Source: Clostridium sp. CAG:568
GTDB taxonomy: Bacteria > Bacillota_I > Bacilli_A > RFN20 > CAG-288
Reading direction: 5' to 3'
Length of the DNA: 31,947 nucleotides
Assembly (NCBI GenBank): GCA_000434395.1
Contig: FR878760.1
Coordinates: 1-31,947 of the forward strand
The notes beneath the pieces were generated by a model. That model did not search any database, was not told the origin of the DNA, and worked only from the letters and a program-made list of their open reading frames with translations. Within the stretch, counting starts at the first letter, position 1. Every line of letters begins with the position of its first letter. This document shows, in pieces, positions 1 through 8,461 of the stretch. A program made the translations under genes and the position numbers.

Positions 1-301
1 AGAGTGGATATCTTTAACGCTTACGCTTTTCCCTATCGAACCTGGTGGTTAGACCTAAAGTCGTAAAATTTGAATTTTTTGTAATTCTTCATTTTCAAGA
101 TAAAAATCTTCTAAAGGTCAGCCATTGATATACCTATAGATTACCCTACTAGAGAAAGAATGGGATGAACGGGTGATTCACAAGTTTTTTTTTGAAACAG
201 CATCCTTTTTAACCAACTATGCTAGCTTCATCTACGAAGATGTCGATGAAGTATTAACCTCTGATCCACATCATTTTGAATTTGAAAGTAAATCATCCTA
301 A
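1..301 (+). pseudogene. Frame-broken coding remnant (3' end of an unknown gene)
   Basis: Protein-like sequence runs through this stretch but changes frame. Frame 1 (1-63) reads RVDIFNAYAFPYR then hits a stop. Frame 3 (about 42-120) reads VVKFEFFVILHFQDKNLLKV. Frame 1 again (115-157) reads SAIDIPIDYPTRE. Frame 2 (140-301) reads WDERVIHKFFFETASFLTNY, continues through FIYEDVDEVL and ends at TAA 299-301. The pieces join smoothly if about three small indels are assumed, and a terminator follows 40 bases after the stop, as expected at a gene end. The gene enters from outside the window and I do not recognise the family. It could be a true pseudogene, or an intact gene with sequence errors near a contig edge. 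Confidence 0.45.
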
Positions 302-340
302 TTTAACTGCCATAACAAATTACTAACAAATCAAGAAACA

Positions 341-367
341 AAAAACACAGCTCAAAGCTGTGTTTTT
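341..367. terminator. Bidirectional intrinsic terminator
   Basis: Stem ACACAGCT (345-352), loop CAA, AGCTGTGT (356-363), flanked by A-run and T-run that extend the pairing to 341/367. It has a T-tail on both strands, so it can serve both the broken gene at 1-301 (+) and the zinc-ribbon gene ending at 386 (-). Confidence 0.8.
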
Positions 368-385
368 ATGATCTATGGAAATTTA

Positions 386-733
386 TTATTCCTCGATATC
401 CCAATTAGTCAAAGGTTTGCCGTCGCTATCTTCGAAAGAACCACAAGCAATCATAATAATATCGATGATAGTTCCTATTCCAAAGACACCACCGGTCAAA
501 AGCCACAATATACCTGTTCCAATCTTTCCAACATAGAATCTATGAATTCCAGCGACTATGAGACAGCCTAAGCAAGCTAAAATCAAGGCTAAGCCTCTGG
601 ATTTAGGTGAACAGTCTTCATACTTTCCATACTTTCTACCATTTATTGTTGTTCTACTATCTTGTGGAGCTCCACAAGAAGTGCAGAATCTTGCACCAGC
701 AGGTATTTCTTTTCCACATTGTCTACAATACAT
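386..733 (-). CDS. Zinc-ribbon TM2-domain membrane protein
   Basis: 115-residue protein. The N-terminus holds a zinc ribbon with two CxxC knuckles (C3/C6 and C17/C20). After a basic linker (about residues 25-46) come two hydrophobic helices with the TM2 signature: a first helix ending in GIHRFYVGK, then a Gly-rich second helix (about 72-97) ending in an acidic tail. TM2 proteins with a zinc ribbon are common small membrane proteins of unknown function in Bacillota. The start overlaps the stop of the upstream gene by one base (TAATG) and has a GGAGG site inside that gene, so the two are translationally coupled. Family assignment is firm; biochemical role is unknown. Confidence 0.8.
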   Translation of the reverse strand: MYCRQCGKEIPAGARFCTSCGAPQDSRTTINGRKYGKYEDCSPKSRGLALILACLGCLIVAGIHRFYVGKIGTGILWLLTGGVFGIGTIIDIIMIACGSFEDSDGKPLTNWDIEE

Positions 734-1227
734 TATCTCAATCCTCCAATTAGGTTAAATAAACTAGTGTAAGTGTAATAATTTCCACCATTTGTAATAA
801 CACCGGCAACAATCAAACAAAATACCACTAGGCCGATAACAAACTCAACGATTTGAATTACTAAGGCTATAATTCCAAGAATTTTTCCAGTCTTTCCATA
901 GCTATTACCCTTAGCTTTGTTGCCGAATACGATTGAAACTATAGATAAAACCAATCCGATGATTCCAGCAAAAGGAATCCAGGAAAAAGCGATTGATCCG
1001 AGAGCTAAAATACCACAGACAAGCGATATAGTTCCGTTATCCTTTTTCTTCTTTTCTTCTCTAGTATCTACACCACTGGCTTGATATTGATATTGGTGGG
1101 GTTCGTTAGAACTAACAGGTTTAACTTCAACTTCACCAGGTTGATCATTTTGTAATTTTTCACCACAGACAGGGCAAAACTTGTCATTAGCACCGATTGA
1201 GTTTCCACATTTAGGACAAAAATTCAT
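733..1227 (-). CDS. Zinc-ribbon membrane protein with DUF4190-like C-terminus
   Basis: 164-residue protein. It has an N-terminal zinc ribbon (C4/C7, C18/C21), a charged low-complexity linker (about 25-64, ending in a KKKK stretch), then two long hydrophobic segments (about 66-103 and 112-146) separated by a short loop GNKAKGNSYGKTGK. That pattern, ALGSIAF...GIIGLVLSIVSIVFG...GKILGIIAL, fits the DUF4190 family. The start has AAAGGAT upstream. It forms a coupled pair with the TM2 zinc-ribbon gene downstream. The function is unknown; the tandem arrangement suggests the two proteins act together in the membrane, which is inference. Confidence 0.75.
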   Translation of the reverse strand: MNFCPKCGNSIGANDKFCPVCGEKLQNDQPGEVEVKPVSSNEPHQYQYQASGVDTREEKKKKDNGTISLVCGILALGSIAFSWIPFAGIIGLVLSIVSIVFGNKAKGNSYGKTGKILGIIALVIQIVEFVIGLVVFCLIVAGVITNGGNYYTYTSLFNLIGGLR

Positions 1228-1299
1228 ACATTAATCCTTTCTTTTAACAAACAGCATAATCATATATTTTTCTCTTCAAAATTACAAATAAAAGAAACA

Positions 1300-1908
1300 C
1301 TAATCTAACAAGGAAGTTCCTTCAACAGCACATTTAATCATTCTATCCATCTGAGCTCTGACATTCTTCTTTGAAATTTCTGGTAGATCATTTATTGGAA
1401 ACCATCCAGTTTCCAATATCTCATAAGTAGGTTTGTGTTTTTCACCTTTAAAAACACCTTGATAAACAAGGATATATTCAGGTGTACCTGTCGTTCTCAA
1501 TCCGGAATATCGATCCATTGCGCCTATCATTCTAGTGATATCGCAGTCAGATCCGGCTTCTTCCCACACTTCTTTTTTTGCACTTTCCATCGGAGAAAGA
1601 CCGATTTCAGTCCATCCGCCCGGGAAAGACCATCCACCATCCACAGCCTCTCTGACCAAGAAAACCATCTTTTTATCTTCTGATAAAAAGATAGTTCTAA
1701 CTGAAACATTAGGTGTCGGATATACATCCTTTTTAAAAACATTCAAATCTTCTTTTTGAATCTTATCTATATTAGAAATATAATCCTTGGTCAACTTAGA
1801 TAATTCATAATAGTTATCTAAAGCATAATTATCTGTTGAATACTTAAGACCGACTTGTGAAATCTCCTCCACTTTTAATAAGAAATCAGTGAAATCATAT
1901 TTGACCAT
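1300..1908 (-). CDS. Nudix hydrolase (ADP-ribose pyrophosphatase-like)
   Basis: 202-residue protein with an N-terminal all-alpha region (about 1-60) of the Nudix_N_2 type and a Nudix domain after it. The Nudix box lies at about 97-119: GGWTEIG followed by EVWEEAGSD, which supplies the GX5EX7REVXEEXG metal-binding pattern with V in place of the usual R. Members hydrolyse a nucleoside diphosphate linked to another moiety; proteins of this architecture are usually annotated as ADP-ribose pyrophosphatase or nucleotide-sugar hydrolases, but the substrate cannot be read from the sequence. The start is supported by AAGGAG eight bases upstream. It is separated from cdaA by a terminator, so it is probably its own unit, possibly reading on into the zinc-ribbon pair 72 bases downstream, where I see no terminator. 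Confidence 0.85.
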   Translation of the reverse strand: MVKYDFTDFLLKVEEISQVGLKYSTDNYALDNYYELSKLTKDYISNIDKIQKEDLNVFKKDVYPTPNVSVRTIFLSEDKKMVFLVREAVDGGWSFPGGWTEIGLSPMESAKKEVWEEAGSDCDITRMIGAMDRYSGLRTTGTPEYILVYQGVFKGEKHKPTYEILETGWFPINDLPEISKKNVRAQMDRMIKCAVEGTSLLD

Positions 1909-1945
1909 AGATAAGGCTCCTTAGACCATCTTTATTTTAAAACAA

Positions 1946-1970
1946 AATGATGGGTATAAGCCCCATCATT
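1946..1970 (-). terminator. Intrinsic terminator downstream of cdaA
   Basis: Stem AATGATGGG (1946-1954) with CCCATCATT (1962-1970) and a 7-base loop. On the minus strand it is followed by TTGTTTTAAAAT. It lies between the stop of cdaA and the Nudix gene. Confidence 0.75.
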
Positions 1971-1987
1971 AAATGAAATAGCTTTCT

Positions 1988-2818
1988 CTACTTCGTCATG
2001 TAATCTTTGAAAACAATCATAAACTCATCACGTCTTACAGATTCCATCTTGCCATTATATGCGATTGAAATTCTTCCGGTTTCCTCACTACATACTACAG
2101 TAACAGAATCGGTAGCTTCACTAATTCCAAGAGCTGCTCTGTGTCTAGCTCCAAACTTTCCAGTCAAAGCTTTGGTCGAAGGAGTGAAATAGACAGATGC
2201 GGCAACTATGATGTTCTTCTTAACGATGATTGCACCATCATGAAGTCTTGTTCCGACATAAAAGATTGTTTCGACTAATTCAGGAGTGAAAGGCGCATCG
2301 ATGATAGTTCCGTTCTTCATATATGAATCCAAGTTCATATTTCTTTGGAAAGTCATTATTGCACCTGTCTTTGTCTGAGAGAGTTTTAATACAGCAGTAG
2401 TAACATTCTTGAAGAATTCTTGTTCATCATAAGGAATAGTCATTGAATCAGCAGCTTTAGCATCATTCTTCGAATGTTGATTATTCTTCTTAGGAGTAAA
2501 AGGAAGAGTCAAAGCTTCATGCAATGGACCAAGGTTGAAGAACACTGCTACGACACCGACCATCAAGATTATCATCGCTATCACTATCGAAAGATAGAAT
2601 AATTTGAATATGAAGGAAACAGCCAATCCAATCAAAGTAACTGAGAAGAAGGCTATCAAAGAAGTCTTCTTTTTAAAGAAGATAAAGGCTAAAACTAAGA
2701 TGATCAATATAACTCCACAAGCTATTCCTATATCGACCCAATCCCTAGTCGAATAGTTGCTGAAGATGTTTTCATTGCCAGAGACACTTGATAAAAGCTC
2801 ATTTATTTTGAAAGTCAT
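1988..2818 (-). CDS. cdaA: Membrane diadenylate cyclase CdaA (c-di-AMP synthase)
   Basis: 276-residue protein. It condenses two ATP into cyclic di-AMP, the second messenger that controls potassium and osmolyte uptake in Gram-positive bacteria. Three membrane helices at about 30-48, 53-71 and 74-95 are followed by a linker and a DisA_N (DAC) domain from about 130. The catalytic marks are all present: KTGAIM (150-155), LHDGAII with DGA at 194-196, and RHRAALG at 225-231, followed by the SEETG strand. Length and three-helix layout match CdaA/DacA rather than DisA or one-helix CdaM. A strong AAGGGGG site precedes the ATG. The usual partners cdaR (ybbR) and glmM are not next to it; here it stands alone with a terminator behind and a divergent transporter ahead. 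Confidence 0.92.
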   Translation of the reverse strand: MTFKINELLSSVSGNENIFSNYSTRDWVDIGIACGVILIILVLAFIFFKKKTSLIAFFSVTLIGLAVSFIFKLFYLSIVIAMIILMVGVVAVFFNLGPLHEALTLPFTPKKNNQHSKNDAKAADSMTIPYDEQEFFKNVTTAVLKLSQTKTGAIMTFQRNMNLDSYMKNGTIIDAPFTPELVETIFYVGTRLHDGAIIVKKNIIVAASVYFTPSTKALTGKFGARHRAALGISEATDSVTVVCSEETGRISIAYNGKMESVRRDEFMIVFKDYMTK

Positions 2819-3079
2819 ATCAACCCCCTTAGTATCCTATTTTTTTGTATAATTTTAATCCAAATGAACTTTTAAATAAAGGGTTATATGTAGCTTTTAA
2901 TTTTTTTCTCAGTATTTAGGTCTATTGAACTATTATTATTGAAAACAACTTTAATATCTAGATATAAGACCTTTATTCTTTTTGAATAACTTCAGCCTTT
3001 TTTTATTTCCATTGTAAGCAAATACATATTTCTTTATATCACCTATATCATTATAATTTCTTTGTTTTTGGAGAAACAT
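2819..3079. other. Divergent intergenic region
   Basis: This region separates cdaA (-) from the transporter gene (+) and must hold both promoters. It is very AT-rich. A TATAAT at 3052-3057 lies 23 bases ahead of the transporter ATG and is the best -10 candidate; its -35 (TTTCTT at 3029-3034) is poor. I see no conserved riboswitch motif. Confidence 0.4.
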
Positions 3080-4351
3080 ATGGATAGAAACAAACAAATC
3101 GAATCTAAAAAAATGTGTCTTTTATATTTTCTTAGATATTTTTCTGATGGATGTGTCTATGGATTCTTACCTTGTTATTTTCTTTTAGCTTTTACTGATA
3201 CTTTAGAAGTTGGAATATTATTAGCATCGATTCCTTTATCAGCCTTATTAGGAAACATTATAATTGGAAAACTATCTAAGAACGAGAAGAGAAATCTATT
3301 TCTATTGAAGATTTTTCTTCCTATCGAATCATGCTTTATTTGCTCGATAGGATTTGTAAATTTCTCATTTTCCTTAACCTTGATTTTCTCCATCATAGGG
3401 AACTTCTTCTCCATGTCTATGTATAACCTGTTAGATGCCATAGCTGGTGATATCAATGTAGAAGAGCACTCAAAATTCTCTTCGATGCGTTGTTTTGGAT
3501 CATTGGGTTACATGTTCGGCGCATTGATTATTGGATTCGTCGTAAAAGCTTTTCAAGGATTAAACATCAATAGTTCATCAGCCTATGGATATGGATTCAT
3601 ATGCATTCTCCCAATCTATCTTCTCTTGATGTCTTTAACTTATTGGATGAAACCATACGATTTATCTTTGAGTCATCCAGAGACTAAAAATCAATCTTAT
3701 TCATATAAAGACTTATTCAAGAATAAGAACTTCGTCTTATACGCGATAATAATCGCATTCCTAATAGGAGGATTATTATTCGCTGACAATATCTATACAG
3801 ATTATTGGAATTTAGGAAACACAGAAGATAACAACCCCGCTTCTTTAGGAATGTCGACTGCCTTATATGAGGCGATTGAGTTTATAACTAGTTTGATAGT
3901 AGCTGCACTAATATCATCCTCAAATCTAAAAGCAATTCTAAGCATAGGAATATCAGCTTCAGTATTGAGATTCTTGGGATTAGGCGTTTGTACCTACATA
4001 GATGTCAAATCAGTATTAGGATTTGGAGCTTCTTCCATCGCAATATTGATGGCTACGAATTCCTTGAGAGGAATAGTATTCGGATGCTTTGCTTCGACAT
4101 TCGTTCCATTCTTAGACGAGATAGTAGGAATTAAATTGAAGACTCCTGGAGTATTCATCGTAACTATGTCTTATGGATTGATAAATGGAATCGGTCAATT
4201 AGTCTTTAAATATATGATAAACGGATTTAAGTTTGTCTCAGGATCATCAGGTCATTATCCATCTTTCTTCCTTTTAGCTACCATCATGACTCTGCTACTA
4301 CTGATTCTCCCATTTATCAAATTCAATAAGAAAGTGGAAGAAGCAAAATAA
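3080..4351 (+). CDS. MFS-type transporter, nucleoside:H+ symporter-like
   Basis: 423-residue integral membrane protein with about twelve hydrophobic segments and short charged loops (for example GKLSKNEKR after the second helix and a longer central loop around KNQSYSYKDLFKNKNF). The layout matches the MFS_1_like / nucleoside-proton symporter group, but no substrate residue can be named. I place the start at ATG 3080 because GGAG (3070-3073) sits six bases upstream; the longer TTG start at 3062 would fall on the likely transcription start. The gene is monocistronic, opposite in direction to its neighbours, and closed by a terminator. It could carry nucleosides, sugars or a drug. Confidence 0.7.
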   Translation: MDRNKQIESKKMCLLYFLRYFSDGCVYGFLPCYFLLAFTDTLEVGILLASIPLSALLGNIIIGKLSKNEKRNLFLLKIFLPIESCFICSIGFVNFSFSLTLIFSIIGNFFSMSMYNLLDAIAGDINVEEHSKFSSMRCFGSLGYMFGALIIGFVVKAFQGLNINSSSAYGYGFICILPIYLLLMSLTYWMKPYDLSLSHPETKNQSYSYKDLFKNKNFVLYAIIIAFLIGGLLFADNIYTDYWNLGNTEDNNPASLGMSTALYEAIEFITSLIVAALISSSNLKAILSIGISASVLRFLGLGVCTYIDVKSVLGFGASSIAILMATNSLRGIVFGCFASTFVPFLDEIVGIKLKTPGVFIVTMSYGLINGIGQLVFKYMINGFKFVSGSSGHYPSFFLLATIMTLLLLILPFIKFNKKVEEAK

Positions 4352-4382
4352 AAAACTCAGCCACACACAAAGGCTGAGTTTT
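4352..4382. terminator. Bidirectional intrinsic terminator between convergent genes
   Basis: Stem AAAACTCAGCC (4352-4362) with GGCTGAGTTTT (4372-4382). It begins at the stop codon of the plus-strand transporter and lies 19 bases beyond the stop of the minus-strand ABC gene, with T- and A-runs on both sides. Confidence 0.85.
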
Positions 4383-4400
4383 ATTTTTTCTCTTTTACTA

Positions 4401-6221
4401 TTACTTGTATTGGCTTGTGTAGAGGTTGTAGTAGAAGCCTTTCTTAGCCATGAGTTCTTGATGGGTTCCTATTTCACCAATCTTGCCGTCGATCATAACG
4501 GCAATTGCATCAGCGTTGACAATAGTTTGTAAACGATGTGCGATAACGATTGAAGTTCTATTGGTGGATAGTTCTGCGATAGCAGCAGTGATATTCTTTT
4601 CACTGACAGCATCCAATGAAGAAGTTGCTTCATCGAGAATGATCATGTCTGGATTCATCAACAAGACACGTGCGATTGAAATCAATTGCTTCTCACCTTC
4701 CGATAAACCGCTAGATGCGGAGATGACTGTATCGTACTTTTGAGGCAATCTTTCAATGAATGAAGTAGCTTGAGCACGTCTTGCGGCTTCTTCGACTTCT
4801 TCTAGTGTTGCATCAGGCTTTGCATAGGATATGTTTTCTCTAACAGTTCCCTTGAAAATCCAAGTATCTTGAAGGACCATTCCAAACATACCTCTCACAT
4901 TAGCTTTAGGCATCTTTTGTGAATCGACTCCACCCAAGAATACTTGCCCACTTCTAGGATCATAGAATCTCAGCAACAAATTAATCAAAGTTGTCTTTCC
5001 ACATCCTGTAGGACCGACCAAGGCCACTTTATGTCCAGCATAGACTTTTAAGTCGAGTCCTTTCAAAATGTGTTGAGTCGGCTCATATCCAAATTCGACA
5101 TCTTTGAATTCAATAGTCTTGGAGTCACCTGGTTTCAAATTAGGATCAAGACCCTCATCTTGTTCTTTCTCATCCTTGACTTCAAGAAGAGTTTGAATTC
5201 TCTTATAAGAAGCTTGAGCGTTTTGAATTTCAGTAGCGACTGAAGAAATATCATTGAACGGCTTGGCAAACTTCAAAGCGTAAGTCAAGAATGTTGTGAA
5301 CGAACCTATGGACAATGTCGCTTTGACCATTGAAAGCCAAGTAGTATCGCTACCAGTGACTAAACTAGAAGAAAAATAGACCAATACGATTCCGACTACA
5401 CCGATGATTGTATAAACGACATTATTGATCAATCTTGTCGAAGGGTTGGTCCAAGAAGAATAGAACTGAGCTTTTCTTCCCTCTTTATACAATTCCTCAT
5501 CAAGTTTTTCAAATTCATCTTGCGACGGTTCTGATATATCAAAGGCTTTTACTGTCTTAAAGTTTCTGACTCTTTCCAAAGTATAACCAGCCAATGATCC
5601 AGCTGTCTTTGCCTGGGCTTTGAAATGTTTCTTAGTAGCTTTCTTTACAGACTTTGAGACGAAGAATGACAACGGGGTAAGAATCAACACGACACAAGCT
5701 AAAATCCAGTTTAGGACATACATGAACACGAGTGTAAATGCCAATGTAAAGACACCTTCAAGAAGTTGCTTAAACACACCAGTGATTCCAGTCATTACGT
5801 TTTCTGTATCGACACTAGCCAAAGTCAACATATCACCGTGAGGTCTATTATCGACATAAGATAAAGGAAGATAAGTCAACTTTTCAAAGACTGAGTCTCT
5901 AATATCCTTAACGATGAGTTGAGATAATACATTTGCCAAATATTCAAAGAAGAATTCAGCAATGGCTGAGACTAGTGTCAACCCACCCATAAGTCCGATA
6001 TCGAGCCAGAAATTATAAGTTGCAGTTTTTAATTCAGGCGAATCAGCCACATAGACTTTGTCAAAAGCTAAATCGATAGCCTTTCCCATAAAGTAAGGTG
6101 TCAACAATAAGGAAACAACATAGATACAAGCCAAGATAAAGACTAACACTTCAAGACCAATATGTTTTTTCAAGAATTTGGAGATATCACCAAATCCATC
6201 CTTTTTCTTAATCTCGTTCAT
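4401..6221 (-). CDS. ABC exporter subunit (TMD-NBD), catalytic half
   Basis: 606-residue half-transporter. Six membrane helices fill about residues 20-335; the nucleotide-binding domain follows. Motifs: Walker A GPTGCGKT (403-410), Q-loop Q451, signature LSEGEKQ (506-512), Walker B IILDE (D530, catalytic E531) and switch H562 in IVIAHRL. The Walker and switch residues are intact, but the signature deviates from LSGGQ. It overlaps the upstream partner gene by four bases (ATGA), so the two form a heterodimeric exporter. This half supplies the Walker side of the active ATP site. Substrate is unknown; relatives export drugs, lipids or peptides. A shared terminator lies just downstream. Confidence 0.88.
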   Translation of the reverse strand: MNEIKKKDGFGDISKFLKKHIGLEVLVFILACIYVVSLLLTPYFMGKAIDLAFDKVYVADSPELKTATYNFWLDIGLMGGLTLVSAIAEFFFEYLANVLSQLIVKDIRDSVFEKLTYLPLSYVDNRPHGDMLTLASVDTENVMTGITGVFKQLLEGVFTLAFTLVFMYVLNWILACVVLILTPLSFFVSKSVKKATKKHFKAQAKTAGSLAGYTLERVRNFKTVKAFDISEPSQDEFEKLDEELYKEGRKAQFYSSWTNPSTRLINNVVYTIIGVVGIVLVYFSSSLVTGSDTTWLSMVKATLSIGSFTTFLTYALKFAKPFNDISSVATEIQNAQASYKRIQTLLEVKDEKEQDEGLDPNLKPGDSKTIEFKDVEFGYEPTQHILKGLDLKVYAGHKVALVGPTGCGKTTLINLLLRFYDPRSGQVFLGGVDSQKMPKANVRGMFGMVLQDTWIFKGTVRENISYAKPDATLEEVEEAARRAQATSFIERLPQKYDTVISASSGLSEGEKQLISIARVLLMNPDMIILDEATSSLDAVSEKNITAAIAELSTNRTSIVIAHRLQTIVNADAIAVMIDGKIGEIGTHQELMAKKGFYYNLYTSQYK

Positions 6222-8020
6222 CTTGCCAATCCTTTCTGGACATCCACAATTTCAGTGAACACCTTGCTCTTTCCATAGAGCTCATCAGGCTTACCGATGC
6301 TCTCCACTTTGCCTTTGTCCAAGACCATGATCAAGTCGCAGCCCATCAAAGAAGAGACTCTTTCCGAGATGACTACTTGTGTTAAATCTTTACCTAAAGC
6401 TAATAGATTGTCTCTAAGCTTTCTTTCCGATAGGAAGTCCAAAGCTGAATATGAGTCATCTAAGAAAATAACGGATGGTTTCTTGACTAAAGCCATAGCG
6501 ATTGCCAATCTTTGTCTTTGACCTCCGGATAAATCTTTAGCACCTTCTTCTATAGGCCTATCGAGACCTTTCTCATCTTTGAAGACATAATCACATAGTG
6601 CGTTATTCAAAGCATCTTTCATTTCGTCCTCAGTAGCGTTAGGGTTGGATAAGAGAAGATTGCTTCTAATAGTTCCTCTATAAACTTGAGGTTTTTGAGG
6701 AACATATCCTATTTCCTTATACAAGGCATGAAGATCATAATCCTTTAAAGGATGACCTTTATAATCTATTTCACCCTTGGATGGATCATAGAACCTAAGC
6801 AACAAATTCAAGATTGACGACTTACCACTTCCAGTTCCACCGATTATTCCGATTCTATCGCCTTTATGAATTGTAATATTCAAATTATCGATAGCAGGAA
6901 CATCACTTCCAGGATAATTCAATGCAGCATTCTTCAATTCATATAAAGGTTGACCTATTTCGATATCAAAAGGTTGAACCTTGGGATCATTCACCAAATT
7001 AGGCTCTATAGCTAGTAACTTATCACATCTCTTCATTGAAGCATAAGACTTTGTAAAGATGATGATAAGGTTAGTTACTACGACGATAGCTTGAAGGATC
7101 TGGTTCAAATAGTTGACCAAAGCGACTATCTTTCCATTCTCACTAGCGATGATTTCAGCTGTGGCGTCAGGATTGAATATTCCGCTCATGGATCCGATGA
7201 TGACTAAGATCAAAATGACTACATTGATTGCGAATGTCGTCACAGGTCCCATCAAAGAAGTAATCTTAGAAATCTTCAATGATTCATCGACATATTCTCC
7301 AGAAGCTTTAGAGAATTTATCCAATTCAAACTCTTCCTTATTAAATGCTCTGACGACTCTAGCACCACTCAATGAGTCATCAGTCTTTTGAGAAAGAACA
7401 TCGAGTTTTTCCTGGACTTTAACATAACCCTTAGAAGTCTTAGGTAAGACGAGCAACAAGAATGTGAACAACACTATTGCCAATCCTATGAAGACTAATC
7501 CGGATTTCCAATCGATAATGAGAGATGCTACGATTGCACCAATAACCAAGAAAGGAGCGCGGATAGCAAGTCTTATCAACATTGCGACACCTTGTTGAAC
7601 CTGGTTAGTATCATTGGTTATAACGTTTATGATATTTCCTATTCCGAATTCTTCCATTTGACTTGCAGGAAGCTTTTGAACATGAGCGAACAATCTGTTT
7701 CTCAAATCAGTTCCCGTTCCCTGCGATGCCCTAGCCGCCTTGTATTGACAAATCATAGTCGAACCAAAGCCTAAGAAAGTCATGGCCAACATCGCACCTA
7801 TCAAGCCAACGACCAGGTTCCAATTAGCACCTGTCACTACGCCAGCTTCGTTATAAATAAGACCTTTTGAAACAATCAAAGACATCATGACCGGAGTTAT
7901 CAATTCAAAGATTGCTTCAAACATCTTGAAGAAAGGACCCCAAAAGAAGTCTTTCTTATATCGCATAGCAGAATCAATAGTTCTGCCAGCAGGTGGATAC
8001 TCCTTTTTCTTTTTTGCCAT
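6218..8020 (-). CDS. ABC exporter subunit (TMD-NBD), degenerate-site half
   Basis: 600-residue partner of the gene overlapping it. Six membrane helices lie at about 30-325, then the nucleotide-binding domain: Walker A GGTGSGKS (394-401), Q442, canonical LSGGQ (497-501), and Walker B ending FLDD (D521, D522), where the catalytic Glu is replaced by Asp. The switch His is replaced by Glu (E553 in VVISERVSS). This is the classic degenerate half of heterodimeric exporters such as TM287/288 or LmrCD. Two AAAGGAT copies precede the ATG. It is the first gene of the pair; a terminator 30 bases upstream closes the preceding operon. Confidence 0.88.
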   Translation of the reverse strand: MAKKKKEYPPAGRTIDSAMRYKKDFFWGPFFKMFEAIFELITPVMMSLIVSKGLIYNEAGVVTGANWNLVVGLIGAMLAMTFLGFGSTMICQYKAARASQGTGTDLRNRLFAHVQKLPASQMEEFGIGNIINVITNDTNQVQQGVAMLIRLAIRAPFLVIGAIVASLIIDWKSGLVFIGLAIVLFTFLLLVLPKTSKGYVKVQEKLDVLSQKTDDSLSGARVVRAFNKEEFELDKFSKASGEYVDESLKISKITSLMGPVTTFAINVVILILVIIGSMSGIFNPDATAEIIASENGKIVALVNYLNQILQAIVVVTNLIIIFTKSYASMKRCDKLLAIEPNLVNDPKVQPFDIEIGQPLYELKNAALNYPGSDVPAIDNLNITIHKGDRIGIIGGTGSGKSSILNLLLRFYDPSKGEIDYKGHPLKDYDLHALYKEIGYVPQKPQVYRGTIRSNLLLSNPNATEDEMKDALNNALCDYVFKDEKGLDRPIEEGAKDLSGGQRQRLAIAMALVKKPSVIFLDDSYSALDFLSERKLRDNLLALGKDLTQVVISERVSSLMGCDLIMVLDKGKVESIGKPDELYGKSKVFTEIVDVQKGLAR

Positions 8021-8049
8021 ATCCTTTATCCTTTCAGTTAATTAAAAAT

Positions 8050-8070
8050 AACATCGGCATAGCCGATGTT
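8050..8070 (-). terminator. Intrinsic terminator of the alaS-ruvX-DUF1292 operon
   Basis: Stem AACATCGGC (8050-8058), three-base loop, GCCGATGTT (8062-8070), followed on the minus strand by ATTTTTAAT. It lies nine bases beyond the stop of the DUF1292 gene and ahead of the ABC exporter genes. Confidence 0.8.
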
Positions 8071-8078
8071 GTATAAGC

Positions 8079-8444
8079 TTACTTAGTACGAGTAGCTTCT
8101 TTCATCAACTCCTCATCTTCTTTCAAAGCATCTTCGTGAGACATAAGAGTGCCTTGGTTGTACTGATTCAAATATTTGCTTGCAATATCCATATATTTGG
8201 AATCGTCGTCGATTTCCTGAAGCTCATCGCTAGTAGGATTACCATCCTCATCGATTTGAGCATACAAAACATCGACTGTTTCTTCATCATCTTCAAAGAC
8301 ATAACCAAAGAGAACATGAAGCATGTCATCTCTGACCGTAAAAGCTATCTTTCTCTTTATCTCATTTCCGTTCTCGTCTTGAAGAATGATGACATCATCA
8401 TCTTCATCGACTTCTTCGATTTCTTTTTCTTCGTTCTCAGCCAT
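8079..8444 (-). CDS. DUF1292 family protein (YrzB-like)
   Basis: 121-residue, strongly acidic cytoplasmic protein. The N-terminal half has the DUF1292 pattern: an acidic lead, then VIILQDENGNE, a strand with AFTVRDD, and a second acidic strand ending VDVLYAQIDEDGN. The C-terminal half is a charged helical tail. In Bacillota this family is often encoded directly after ruvX, as here; its function is unknown. I chose ATG 8444 because AAAGGAG lies nine bases upstream; the longer TTG start overlaps ruvX and lacks a site. The Shine-Dalgarno lies just past the ruvX stop, so translation is probably linked to ruvX. Confidence 0.8.
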   Translation of the reverse strand: MAENEEKEIEEVDEDDDVIILQDENGNEIKRKIAFTVRDDMLHVLFGYVFEDDEETVDVLYAQIDEDGNPTSDELQEIDDDSKYMDIASKYLNQYNQGTLMSHEDALKEDEELMKEATRTK

Positions 8445-8461
8445 TTTTCTTTTCTCCTTTA

